From: Pseudovirgaria hyperparasitica
Taxonomy: Eukaryota > Ascomycota > Dothideomycetes > Acrospermales > Acrospermaceae
Assembly (NCBI RefSeq): GCF_010093815.1
Contig: NW_022985567.1
Location: 335,367-399,366 of the forward strand
Direction: 5' to 3'
Length of the DNA stretch: 64,000 nucleotides
Shown here: positions 48,977 through 59,055 of the stretch, piece by piece
How positions within the stretch are numbered: position 1 is the first letter of the stretch
Layout: each line of letters opens with the position of its first letter
Position numbers and translations under genes: made by a program
The notes under the pieces: generated by a model
The model's input: the letters and a program-made list of their open reading frames with translations, nothing else
What the model was told of the DNA's origin: nothing
Database searches by the model: none

Positions 48977-49486
48977 CTATTCCTCCTCGTCATCATCGCC
49001 GCCTTCTGCTCTTGCCATCACGATGGGCTTGACATCTTGCCATTGGCGCTGTATAATTGTCAGTTCATGAGCCATAATCAATGCAAAATCGTGTCCCATG
49101 TCGTGCGTTGGTCTTCGGACGATGATCTGAATATACTATGGCACCTTCTTCTGTTTTCGATGATTGTATATGGACATTGCCCTCGTTGCGGTTGGATTCA
49201 TTACGATGAGGACAGCCGCAGCGCAAGAACGTATTTTGGGTAGTTGGTTGATGACATGACTGGGCGCACTCACCCCTCGGTTTATTGCGCTCCAAAGGCG
49301 CTCTGATCCGGTGTCAAAAGCTAGCTGGATTCCAAAAGCAGTGGCAAAGACCGTGAACAGCATGGTGGTGTTGCGTCTGAAAAGACTGTTGTAGATGGTG
49401 TTAGAGAGCTGTTGAGAGGATATTAGCTGCGAGGCCTGTTTGATTTCTGAGATGGCTGAAGGCATCGCATTGGCACTTACAGGCAT
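48977..49486 (-). CDS. qcr9: Cytochrome bc1 complex subunit 9
   Basis: Three exons (introns 49409-49480 and 49049-49273) encode only 70 residues, the normal size. Qcr9 is a single-span inner-membrane subunit of respiratory complex III that stabilises the Rieske protein and cytochrome c1. The protein starts MPLSNTIYNSLFRRN, followed by the membrane helix TMLFTVFATAFGIQLAFD, then GSERLWSAINRG, and after the second splice RQWQDVKP and an acidic tail ending DDDEEE. The first exon holds only two codons. The second intron is long for this window (225 nt) but joins the conserved NRGRQW motif exactly, with donor GTGAGT and acceptor ATACAG. It is divergent from the PYM gene, with 346 bp between start codons. 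Confidence 0.9.
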
Positions 49487-49832
49487 CTTGAGCAAGGAAG
49501 CAACCAGGTCTGGACTGTATGGGAGTGCAAAGCAAGGCCTGGATGTCAATTACGAGTATGAAAACTGAGACGAAGTCATAGACTTGAGGTGAGGTTTCGT
49601 TGCGACCCGGAACGCTCGGGCCACTCTCGTGCTTCGTGCTTTGAAAACCAGTCTTCTTGTCTTCTGGTTGGTCAGTCTTCCGGCTCATTCTTTTCTCTCT
49701 GAGCCTTATAGTATCGAGCTATGTACACCATCCGCCCATTTGGGAAGCCATAGACCTTGTACTCATTGAAACGCCTCCTTGATACCATACAACTTTCGGG
49801 GCGCCTTCCGACACGCCTGACGTGTGCCCAAC
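49487..49832. promoter_or_regulatory. Shared divergent promoter region of qcr9 and pym
   Basis: A 346-bp gap between two start codons pointing away from each other must include both transcription starts. No specific regulatory motif is claimed. Confidence 0.5.
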
Positions 49833-50444
49833 ATGCCCAGCGAGGCATCCACTTCTGAAGACTGCGTGTCGAAATCAGGCATAGCAACCGACACACAAAC
49901 AGGCCAGCGTCACATTCCCTCCAGTACACGAGCAGATGGATCAGTGCGCAAAGAGATTCGAGTAAGACCAGGCTACCGGCCCCCGGAGGATGTAGAGGTG
50001 TACAAGAACAGGACCGCTGAGGCATGGAAAAATCGAGGCAAAGGCGGTGTTCCAGGCGCAGAGCCAGTCAAGAATGACAACGTAGACCAAAGTGCATCGA
50101 GCACAAAGAATGCTAAGCGGAGGGAAGCTCGAAAGAAGGCTGCAGATAAAGCTAGGGAGGCAGGGTTGGACCAGTCGCTGGCCAATACTGCAGACCATGC
50201 GACCGGAACTGCAGTTCCGGTCGTAAATCAGGGGGAAATCATCGATGCTGAAGAGCAGAGAGCCAAAGATGCAAAGAAACTCGCTAAGAAACTTCGACAA
50301 GCAAGAGAACTGAAGGATAAGAAGGATAAAGGCGACCAGTTGTTACCGGAACAGTTTGAGAAGGTCATTCGTATCAACGAACTCATTCGACAACTTAATG
50401 CTCTAGGATTCGATGCAGAGGGTGAGAAGAAGGCCGAGGACTGA
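49833..50444 (+). CDS. pym: PYM, partner of Y14 and Mago
   Basis: A single exon of 203 residues. PYM binds ribosomes and the Mago-Y14 pair and strips exon junction complexes from mRNAs during translation. The N-terminal Mago-binding domain is clear (about residues 17-60): SGIATDTQTGQRHIP, STRADGSVRKEIRVRPGY, PPEDVEVYKNR. The centre is a charged helix (AKRREARKKAADKAREAGL), and the C-terminus has LPEQFEKVIRINELIRQLNALGFD, like the ribosome-binding end of other PYMs. The ATG at 49833 (MPSEASTSED) is the first ATG of the frame. Filamentous fungi keep exon junction complexes, which fits the intron-rich genes of this window. Confidence 0.92.
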   Translation: MPSEASTSEDCVSKSGIATDTQTGQRHIPSSTRADGSVRKEIRVRPGYRPPEDVEVYKNRTAEAWKNRGKGGVPGAEPVKNDNVDQSASSTKNAKRREARKKAADKAREAGLDQSLANTADHATGTAVPVVNQGEIIDAEEQRAKDAKKLAKKLRQARELKDKKDKGDQLLPEQFEKVIRINELIRQLNALGFDAEGEKKAED

Positions 50445-50614
50445 GCGACCGAACTGCTGAAAGTCTCCACTGATCTAGACATTGATCAAGGTCACTCTGC
50501 TTCAACGACTCAAACACCGGAGAAACCAACTATTCTATAGAGAAGTTGGTTCCAAGCTACCCTCTTTGGCGGCTATATAGTCTCCCCGCACGGCTCTATA
50601 CATGTGCACCAAAG

Positions 50615-51371
50615 TCACGACCGGATGTCAATCTTTACAACAACTCCCTGCCTTGTTCTAGTTTCGTTCAGACCCATAGCTGATACCGTGCGCTGGCATA
50701 ATCCTTCATCGACTTCGACGCTTACATTAATCCGCTCTTCGGGCATTATCTCAGTGCTATGAACCATGGATGTCTGACTGTCTCGCGGAACTGATTCGGT
50801 AAATCGTTTGAACAAGCTTTTTTTCGTTTGCCTCACAAGTGCATTTGCTCTCACATCACGGGCCGAACAAGGGCTTTGCGTCTGCACTCGTGGTGAGGAG
50901 AGATGGTCGAATAATGCTCTTTGGAGATCTTCTGTCACTCCGGTTTGTTTCCAGAAGCCAGCCTGGTTCATTATGCCCTCAAGTTGGATAATTCTGACAT
51001 GATCATCGATTGAAAAGCCTACCAAATCGACTCTTGGGATTACTGGTTCGAGCTCGCTTTCTGCGTGACATTTTAGACATTGGACCGCACGATCACTTAG
51101 TATACTCACCGAATCGATACTCCTCCACTTCCGTTTTAGCAGAATTGGCGGGAAGTAATAATACCAGGACTGTTCTCGCAATGCCCATATCTGTTTGCTC
51201 TTTCACCTCAGGGCAGATGTGCTGCTCGACGATAGAACGAATGTGCTGCGACCGTACCATTTCCAATCGGTCAATGATCCTTTGTTCTTGTGGCACTTTT
51301 TCTCTCGCATTCTCATCGACAGAGCTAGCAATGGTCTCCTCGTACGAGGGCAGGAACTCAGCTTTTGGCAT
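50615..51371 (-). CDS. Hypothetical protein
   Basis: I do not recognise this protein. Two exons (intron 51061-51109, donor GTGAGT, acceptor ACGCAG) give 235 residues from the ATG at 51371 (MPKAEFLPSYEETIASS). The frame is open upstream to an acceptor-like CATAG at about 51438 (reading SPLYFPYAGQNIAASTNIPHDD), so an earlier exon and a longer N-terminus are likely. The N-terminal half is a helical charged region with ARTVLVLLLPANS. After the splice come PRVDLVGFSIDDHVRIIQLEG and FWKQTGVTEDLQRALFDHL. There is no signal peptide or membrane segment. The stop lies 170 bp from the PYM stop; the two genes converge. Confidence 0.65.
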
Positions 51372-51437
51372 GATACGGTCGTCGTGGGGTATGTTCGTCG
51401 AAGCTGCAATGTTCTGGCCCGCGTAAGGAAAGTATAG

Positions 51438-52599
51438 CGGCGACTATGAAGCTGGACGCCTGGAATGTACAACGTCTATGCAAGCTTGTTCAGCCTTGGC
51501 TGAGATCGAGGCAGCCCTGAAGGATTCAAGTGACACAGCACCTCGCGACAAACCAGGTGAAGGATTTCGCAACTTTACAGACTTGATGTCACGGATCGAA
51601 AACACCAGCGCACAGGGCTCGCACTTACCACAGGGGGCTGACCGGAAGGAAGATACGTGTTGTGTGAATGGATATTCTGTTGCGCACGTACAGGTTCATC
51701 ATACCTATCATTTCAACCTCATGGTTAATATCTAAGCTAGCCGCAGCGTAGCGGAGAGTGGCTATGCAGATCAGGCTGGCTTCAACCACGTTAGAAATGA
51801 AGGCGATGCAGTCCATTGGCCACTCCAAAGCGAACACGATACGCTTTCTTATCCACGTTCCAAGTTCTTCGGCTACTTTCCACTGGTTGACACCGCCCAG
51901 TAGTCACAAGTCTATATCTATGACCCTTAAAGGATCAGCCATTAGACCGGTTCAACAGCGCGGTTAGGAATATTGCCACAACTGTAGTCCTAAGCTGACG
52001 ATCCCTCTCTCTGCCCTCGCGCTTGATCCATAGTCATGACTATTGCGGACCTTGGACTATACAAACAGCATCAGCATCCGGCGAGGTTGATAGACAAGGA
52101 AGAAGGCTGGGGCAAGTCACGAGGCGGTGCATGAGGCTGAAAGCATGACCGTGGCCCCACTCTAGAGCAGCCCAAGAATGGCGCTAGAACCCAAGTCCCT
52201 AGGATTCTGCCACCATCACTGATTGTGGGACATGCAGCCATGCTTAGAACTTGTGCACCGGGAACACGCGGGTCAAGCACGGAGTAGAAGGGCTATGTTC
52301 GCCTCGCCAGTGCCTGTTTCAATCGGTCTTGAAGTAACGAGGCTGAACCGTACCGGATCTGGCATCTTTTTCACCATGAGTGTCATATAAAATAATTATA
52401 GGGATCTCGTTGTCGCGATCTCCTGGCAAGAGCATCCACTGATCCTCCAAAGAACCGCCAGTGTGGACTTTTATATACTTTGACCTCGTCAGGATATCTA
52501 TTGCCTTCCGAATAACACTAACTTTTCGTTTATTCTGTGCTTTTTATTTCTATCATATTTCGACTATCAAGGTTACACGACGTACTACCCACGCCCAAA
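51438..52599. other. Divergent intergenic region
   Basis: This 1.2-kb space lies between the hypothetical gene on the minus strand and flotillin on the plus strand. It may contain a short upstream exon of the former and holds both promoters. A long pyrimidine-rich stretch precedes the flotillin start. Confidence 0.5.
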
Positions 52600-54123
52600 A
52601 TGTGGTTTCATGTAGCAGAACCCAACTCCTACCTCGTCATTACTGGCGCTGGTATCTCCAAAGTCAAGTTGGAGAAAAAAGCTTTGGTGTTGCCTTTCCA
52701 GAAGGTCTCCAAGATCTCTATCACACCATTTGACTTCTCGATGTCACTCCACGCCATGACTGTCGAAAAACTGCGGTTCTCGCTACCGGCAGTTTTCACC
52801 ATCGGTCCGGATGACAGTGTAGAGTCTTTGACTAAATACGCGGTGCTTCTGACTGGACAATCCGATGGTCGCCCTACTCCTGCGGCGTCAAAAGGCGCTG
52901 TTACTCCAGGCAGTAATCACGTCCAGGACATCGTAAAGGGCATCATCGAGGGAGAGACTCGAAGTATAGTCTCAACTATGACCATGGAAGAGTTGTTCCG
53001 TGAGCGCAAAGTCTTCAAGCAAAAGGTTATCGAGAGTGTGCAGGTCGAACTTTCTCAATTCGGACTTCGTATCTACAACGCAAACGTCAAGGAGCTTCAA
53101 GATACCCCTGGGTCCGAGTACTTTGCCTACCTTTCCCGCAAAGCCCACGAAGGTGCCCTCAATCAAGCCAAGATCGATGTCGCTCACGCTCGTATGATGG
53201 GTGAGGTTGGTGAAGCAGAGAAGCAAGGCAAGACCAAGCAAGAGGTTGCCAAAATTCATGCCGCTACCGCCGTTCTCGAGACCGAGCGCAAAGCCGAAAA
53301 AGCCAGTGCAGATGCCAAACTTACTGATAAGGAGATTACGATCGAAAAGGAACTCAGTCTTGCACGCATAAATGCCAAGCGTGCCGCTGAACAACGCGAT
53401 ATTGACCTGCAGAAAGACGTCGAGAAGAAGCGTGCCGACATGGAACTGGAGCGTCTCCGCGCGACTACCGTCACTAAAGCCAAAATTGCCCGTGAGTCCG
53501 AACAACAAAAGGCCGACGCGGACCTTTACACCAAAGAACGCCAGGCCGACGCCGTTCAATATCAGCAAGAAGTCGACGCTAAGGCGACACTTTTCCGCGA
53601 AACAAAGAACGCCGAGGCCAACTTTATCGTTACGCAAAAGGATGCCGACGCAGCTTTCTATGCCAAAAAACAGCAGGCCGAAGCCGACTTTTACACTCGC
53701 GAACGTGCCGCCGAGGCCAACTTTATTTCGGCGAAGAAGGAAGCCGACGGGCTGCGCGAGATGGCGAGTGCGTACACGGAGCTCGCTACAGCATTCGGTG
53801 GACCTCAAGGTGTACTGCAGTACATGATGTTGCAAAATGGCACGTACGAGAAGCTAGCGCACGAAAATGCGAATGCAATCCGTGGGATGCAGCCGAAGAT
53901 CAATGTGTGGAACACGGGTGCTCAGGGAGGTGAGGGCGCAGATGCGATGGCACCGATCCGGAATCTGTTTCAAACACTGCCGCCATTATTGAGCACAATC
54001 AATGACCAGACGGGCATCACGCCGCCAAGTTGGTTGGCAGGGATGCCGGCACAGGGACAACAGCTGCAGCATGGAGACGAGCAGATGGTGAAGAAGACGA
54101 AGATTGCTAATGGTGCACGTTGA
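52600..54123 (+). CDS. floA: Flotillin-like protein
   Basis: A single exon of 507 residues. Flotillins are SPFH proteins that scaffold sterol-rich plasma-membrane domains; in Aspergillus FloA is linked to polar growth and stress. The start MWFHVAEPNSYLVITGAGI is the family's N-terminus, and the SPFH domain continues to about residue 190 (LPFQKVSKISITPFDF; FTIGPDDSVESLTKYAVLL; IIEGETRSIVSTMTMEELF; VELSQFGLRIYNANVKEL). A long Ala/Glu/Lys coiled coil with the repeated AE signature follows to about 400. The C-terminus contains GGPQGVLQYMMLQNGTYEKLA, the oligomerisation segment. The ATG at 52600 is the first in frame. Confidence 0.93.
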   Translation: MWFHVAEPNSYLVITGAGISKVKLEKKALVLPFQKVSKISITPFDFSMSLHAMTVEKLRFSLPAVFTIGPDDSVESLTKYAVLLTGQSDGRPTPAASKGAVTPGSNHVQDIVKGIIEGETRSIVSTMTMEELFRERKVFKQKVIESVQVELSQFGLRIYNANVKELQDTPGSEYFAYLSRKAHEGALNQAKIDVAHARMMGEVGEAEKQGKTKQEVAKIHAATAVLETERKAEKASADAKLTDKEITIEKELSLARINAKRAAEQRDIDLQKDVEKKRADMELERLRATTVTKAKIARESEQQKADADLYTKERQADAVQYQQEVDAKATLFRETKNAEANFIVTQKDADAAFYAKKQQAEADFYTRERAAEANFISAKKEADGLREMASAYTELATAFGGPQGVLQYMMLQNGTYEKLAHENANAIRGMQPKINVWNTGAQGGEGADAMAPIRNLFQTLPPLLSTINDQTGITPPSWLAGMPAQGQQLQHGDEQMVKKTKIANGAR

Positions 54124-54379
54124 GAGACATGATGCGACCATCAATCCGATATGAAGCATATGCATTGGTCTGAGATATCATTCTTTTTCACTCTCCTTAC
54201 GTTGGCCGTATACCCAGTCATATCTCATTTATCTCTTTTCGTATGCAGTATATTACTTTACGTGCTAGATTGGTTATTTTCAAGCATCAATACGAAACAC
54301 ACCGCTATGAATAGTGACTTGTAACATCGATTCTCTTTATCAACAGCTAAGTAGCGCCTCCGCAAGGAGCGAGTAACGT
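54124..54379. other. Flotillin 3' flank
   Basis: A short spacer that includes a likely polyadenylation region for flotillin. I see no gene in it. Confidence 0.5.
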
Positions 54380-54721
54380 TTACAAACAGCAAGCGGTGCA
54401 GCATTCTACCCCACACCAAGGATCACCACAGTTCCCGCGATTTTTCTTGCTCTCCCCTTTCCTGTAGGCCATGGCCTCGGTTGCGGTAGGCTGTGTGCTG
54501 CTAGCATTATGGGGGACTGCATATTTCTCTTCGAAAGGAGGGGGTCCGATAGCATGGGTCGCGTCCTCGCTGGGCTTCTCCGGCTTTGTGTCTCGAGTCC
54601 AAGCTGGAGGAGGGACTTGTGTAAAGAAGTCTGGGGTTTGTCTTGACTCAGGTGCTTGCGACGTTGGTCCAGCATGCGTGATCGGGGCGCCTGGAGCAGG
54701 CAGGGTTGAGATTCGAGACAT
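54380..54721 (-). CDS. Possible small Pro-rich protein with Cys-rich tail
   Basis: A frame of 113 codons from an ATG. The body is Pro/Thr-rich (PAPGAPITHAGPTSQAPESR; FFTQVPPPAWTRD), then turns basic (KGESKKNRGN), and ends CGDPWCGVECCTACCL. The cysteine-packed C-terminus resembles small tail-lipidated or CYSTM-like proteins, in which cysteines near the end are acylated at the plasma membrane. No family match can be claimed. An overlapping frame on the opposite strand has similar length, so this may be chance. Confidence 0.42.
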   Translation of the reverse strand: MSRISTLPAPGAPITHAGPTSQAPESRQTPDFFTQVPPPAWTRDTKPEKPSEDATHAIGPPPFEEKYAVPHNASSTQPTATEAMAYRKGESKKNRGNCGDPWCGVECCTACCL

Positions 54722-55643
54722 TGTTCTGTTGCGAGCGTATGTAAGAGCGATGCGTAAGTCTGACTACAGGCTGCGGTATATGAGGGGAAGTTCTCCTGCG
54801 TATCTTGATTTGAATATATCTTAGGATCACGACTGGATACCGAACCACTCTTCAGAAATATGTTTATGACATATAGCCCTACTTCAAATTATGACGTCGA
54901 AAGGACTCCTCAACTCCAATGCCGCACATGATCAGTCATTTCTGTAGATCACCCAACAGACCGGAATCTACCAATTGCAGCTATTGGCCCTTCTGTATTC
55001 AATGCTAAAGCGGTGCAACAATTGAAAAGTCTCTTTACTAACCCAATCAGGCAGCTCATGAACAGCCTATTCCTGCTCAGCCTTGTCCTGCACCACGGAA
55101 CAGGATTGGGTTCTGCAAGTCGCGACAAAGACCCTTTCAGTCCTCAGGAGTGTAGTCATTGAGCGTAAACCACCCACTGACGCGAGAATTCTATGTGTCT
55201 CGAATTACCTGCCTCGAAAAGAGTAATAGTGTTAGCAGACATGTACCTAATATCCACTCTTTCTTCTCCTTCTTCCAACTTTATTTTAGCTGGTCTACTC
55301 CATCTGCAACACGAAACCAGCACTACCTATATATCTATAATGCGAATACCCCTCTATTTGTCTGGTGTTTCTAGAGTGTAAGTCGATCTTGCCTTATCGT
55401 GATATGTCAATTCTCGCCTGCTGTGTTGAAATCTAGCTTTCGTGCTCTAGATGACACCCACCTAGCCCATCTAGGCAGCTAGGAGTTTTTTGATGGAAGA
55501 AGTCACGACTGTGCAATGTCTTCTAGTCTTTGAATCTTAACACTACATTTATCTCCTTCTGAGACCGGAGCTCGACTACGGTAGAGGTACATCCACGATT
55601 TTGGTTCTAACAACCGTTATCATTACTTTCTTATCTTATCCTC
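54722..55643. other. Intergenic region
   Basis: This contains the promoter of the NDR-type kinase gene. No gene is supported. Confidence 0.55.
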
Positions 55644-58600
55644 ATGCCAGTCGTTATGCCTTTGGCCGTTAACAAGAAAAGGAAGAATGCTCGTAGCCGG
55701 TCACTTGGTCCCACAAACAATGATAAAGTTCGTGTCATAGCCCGAAGGACCCAAGACGCCCTTCGAGACGACGACGAAGATCCAGCTACTGTCAGACATC
55801 ATGGGCTTTTCTTTGATAGTGCCATCGGGAGAATTCGTCGTAGCAGCTCGAGGCTGATATCTGTGTTTCGTGGTGGCAATGGTATGTTGTTTGCTGTCCT
55901 TCCATTGTAGTCATCCTAATACTTTTGCAGCTACCATTGGTCAACATAGCCTAAGGTTATCGCCCACCGCTGAAGATGCCACGGACATTTTTGTACCCTC
56001 TGCGGTGTTGAAGGCTCTGTCACAATGTCAAACACCTCCGCCATCCGACACTGAGGAACAACCACATAATGTGAGCAACAAGACCACAAATGAATTGTCA
56101 AAGATGAGTTTAGACAATGCACCGATTTGCTCTGAGAAATTACTTCGCTTCGACGGACCTGCTGAGCCAGGTACAACAAGACGTTACTCTACAGTCAACC
56201 GCAAGAAGTCAACGCCAGCCCTATCACTGTTGCGTAAACTATCATTCTCACCTGCTACCACTACGGTACATCATCGCCCTCTGGTAAGATCTAGATCCAG
56301 TACCTACGCTGAAGCTCCTGGGGGCTTACCGGATCCGACTCCACTGGAACTTCCTCAAATTCCTAAAAATACTCAGTCGAGCTCCCGTTTTACGAGCCCT
56401 TCTACATTGCCCACTCCTCCTACATCCCCAACAACCCCCGCCTCCACTGCACCAACGTCAGTCTTTACCGACCCGGTCGCAAGATCGGGCTCCACCACTT
56501 CTCGTCTCTACCAACGCGACTCTCCACCAAAACTTCCTTTCCAGGGTCTAGGACCGTTGCAGCTTGGAGAGTCAGCTCCCTTTTGGCTGGATAGCGCTCT
56601 CAGCTCACCGGATCCTATGGTCCCTACCATTGCGACTATTGAGAAGATCGCATCAACGAAGGTCTATTTCGAAACACACTACAACTCGATCCTGGCTGAG
56701 AATACGTCGCCTAGGTCAATGAGACGCCTTACGTTCGAGCGGGCTCTGAACTTTACAGCTATAACCAACGAAGAGCGTCAGAGACGTCGCGACGACTGGT
56801 ACCAAGCTGAGAGCAACCATCTCAGACACAATCGTTCCATCAGGGCAAACTCTTATGTTCGACGTACCAGGAAAGGCTTTCCAAGTACCAAATATGAATG
56901 TGTCCGTGTACTCGGGAAAGGGAGCTTCGGACTGGTCCGTCTTGTCCGTGAGAAGTCAATATCGTCAAATGATGAATCAGGACGGATTCCTGCAACAGAT
57001 GGTGCTTCCTCACAGGATATGATCACGCCCGGGTCTTCAGATGATACTTGTATCATTGGTGTGAATGGCTCGTCAACGTCTTCTCAGAAGAAGGTCTATG
57101 CGATGAAAGTCATCCGGAAATCAGAGATGCTACGTAACAGTCAAGAGGCCCATCTTCGTGCCGAGCGGGATTTTTTGGTGGCATCGGAAAACTCTCGTTG
57201 GGTAGTACCGTTGGTAGCAAGCTTCCAAGATAGCGTTAATCTCTATCTCGTAATGGAGTATATGGTCGGCGGAGACTTCCTGGGTCTGTTACTTCGCGAG
57301 GATGTGCTCGATGAGAGTATTACCAAGTGGTACATCGCAGAGATGATATTGTGTATTGAGGAAACCCATAAGATGAGTTGGATACACCGCGATGTCAAAC
57401 CTGACAACTTCCTGATCACAGCCTCGGGTCATCTCAAAATCTCTGACTTCGGTCTCGCATTCGACGGCCACTGGGCACACAATCAGACCTACTACAATGA
57501 TCAGCGATATACACTCATCGATCACTTCAACATTGAGGTTCGAGGTGATGACCAAGATATACAGGAAGAACTCAACAAAGTTGGCGTCTTCGCTGATCCC
57601 CTGAACGTTCCGAGTCAATCAGGTGTCGAGGAGACAAAGCGTCCCCTACCACCAAAATTGGACTGGCTCAATGGTCGCCATATGCGCAAGTTTGCACGCA
57701 GTGTTGTCGGTACTAGTCAGTACATGGCCCCAGAGGTCATCAATGGCGACTGCTACGATGGTCGCTGCGACTGGTGGAGCGTAGGCATCATAATGTATGA
57801 ATGCATGTACGGTAGCACGCCGTTCTTCAACGAGGACCGCAATCTCACAAAGGAGCGAATTAAGTATCACAAGCACTATCTGCGCTTTCCCAACCGCACG
57901 CGCATCGCTCGACCCAATAGTGCTGTAGGCGGCTACTTCCTCGCCGATGTAACTGTCCCAGCCATTGAACTCATGCGTTCCCTCCTCGAAGATAAGGAAT
58001 GGCGTCTGTCGTCTCCTCGCTACAGATGTAATGACTCGCCACGTTCTCGCGCCCCTGGCCTCCGTTATCCACGCCACATCAATGCTCTTGGACCGCGGCC
58101 AGGCTTTGTTTTTGCCAACGACGCCGAAGACATCAAAACTCACGAGTTTTTCTCCGGCATTGACTGGGAAATGCATCATTTGACACGACCCCCTTTTGTG
58201 CCTAAAGTCGGCGATCGAGACATCGCCAAGTACTTCGACGACGAAAAAGACATTCTCAGCTCAAACAGCCATGACAGCTCGACAGGTGCCGAAGAGATGG
58301 GGCTGACTGCAAATTCGCTTAAACCTTTGGACAATCAGCGTAGAACTCGCTCTGCAGATCACGCTGTTCCCGAAAGCCCTTATCCGCGCTGGAACTTGCC
58401 CCAACCCCATGTCGCAGGTGCTCAAGGTAAGCCAGTGAAGCCGCGAAAGGAAAAGAAACGGCCTCGAGATAGGCTACTGCGGGACCCGGCGCTGGCGAAG
58501 ACCGTTATGGAGATCAGGAAAAGGAACGCGTTCGTTGGATACACCTGGCGAAGTGCAAGACACGGCGCCTTGCTTGGAGGTGGTAATACGAATGGGGTGC

Positions 58601-58674
58601 TCGTCGCAGGCGAAAGAATGAGTGTTGATGGAATTTGGAGCAGAGTGGATGTCTCTGGGGCCTTGTTCTCCTAG
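55644..58674 (+). CDS. NDR-family AGC protein kinase
   Basis: Two exons (intron 55882-55930) encode 993 residues. The first 330 residues are Ser/Pro/Thr-rich and basic. An N-terminal regulatory region typical of NDR/LATS kinases, the site of Mob binding, follows (RRLTFERALNFTAITNEERQRRRDDWYQAESNHLR). The kinase domain starts at about residue 400 (LGKGSFGLVR), with YAMKVIRKSEM, HRDVKPDN (about 565), DFGLAF (about 585), a long NDR-type insert, an activation segment SVVGTSQYMAPE (about 670-680) and the hydrophobic motif region FVGYTWRS near residue 946. All catalytic residues are present. An insert rich in Ser/Gly sits between the glycine loop and the lysine. NDR kinases control polarity and cell separation. 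Whether this is the Cot-1/Orb6 orthologue, a Dbf2/Sid2 orthologue or an extra paralogue cannot be decided; the unusual N-terminus suggests a paralogue. Confidence 0.87.
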
Positions 58675-59055
58675 CCTTTAAGAGACATCCATGTTACGAG
58701 CATAGCTGACTTTAGCTTTTCCTGCCAAGGCATAAGCAGCGACGTTTGGTCAATGCTTGAATATCATCCTTACCACTTCCCTAGAGAGCAGATCGTGCGG
58801 TTGAATCATGGTAAATTTATATGAAATGGTATCGAGTGATATGTCGGCGGACCTACCTTTTCAACAGGTCCCATAAATAATAATACTGATGCCTACTATG
58901 ACATTAAGAAATGATATCTGTAGCTTTGACTGCCCTGTACGCTCCAACCATTACGTCAAGCTGCATGATACGGAATGCTCAATTGATGGCCCCTTTTATA
59001 CTCTCCACCCCTACCTCCATTTTGATATTTATCTCCTTCGACTGCAAAGGCAACC
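58675..59055. other. Convergent intergenic region
   Basis: These 381 bp hold the 3' ends of the NDR kinase and Syp1 genes, which point at each other. I see nothing coding in it. Confidence 0.6.
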
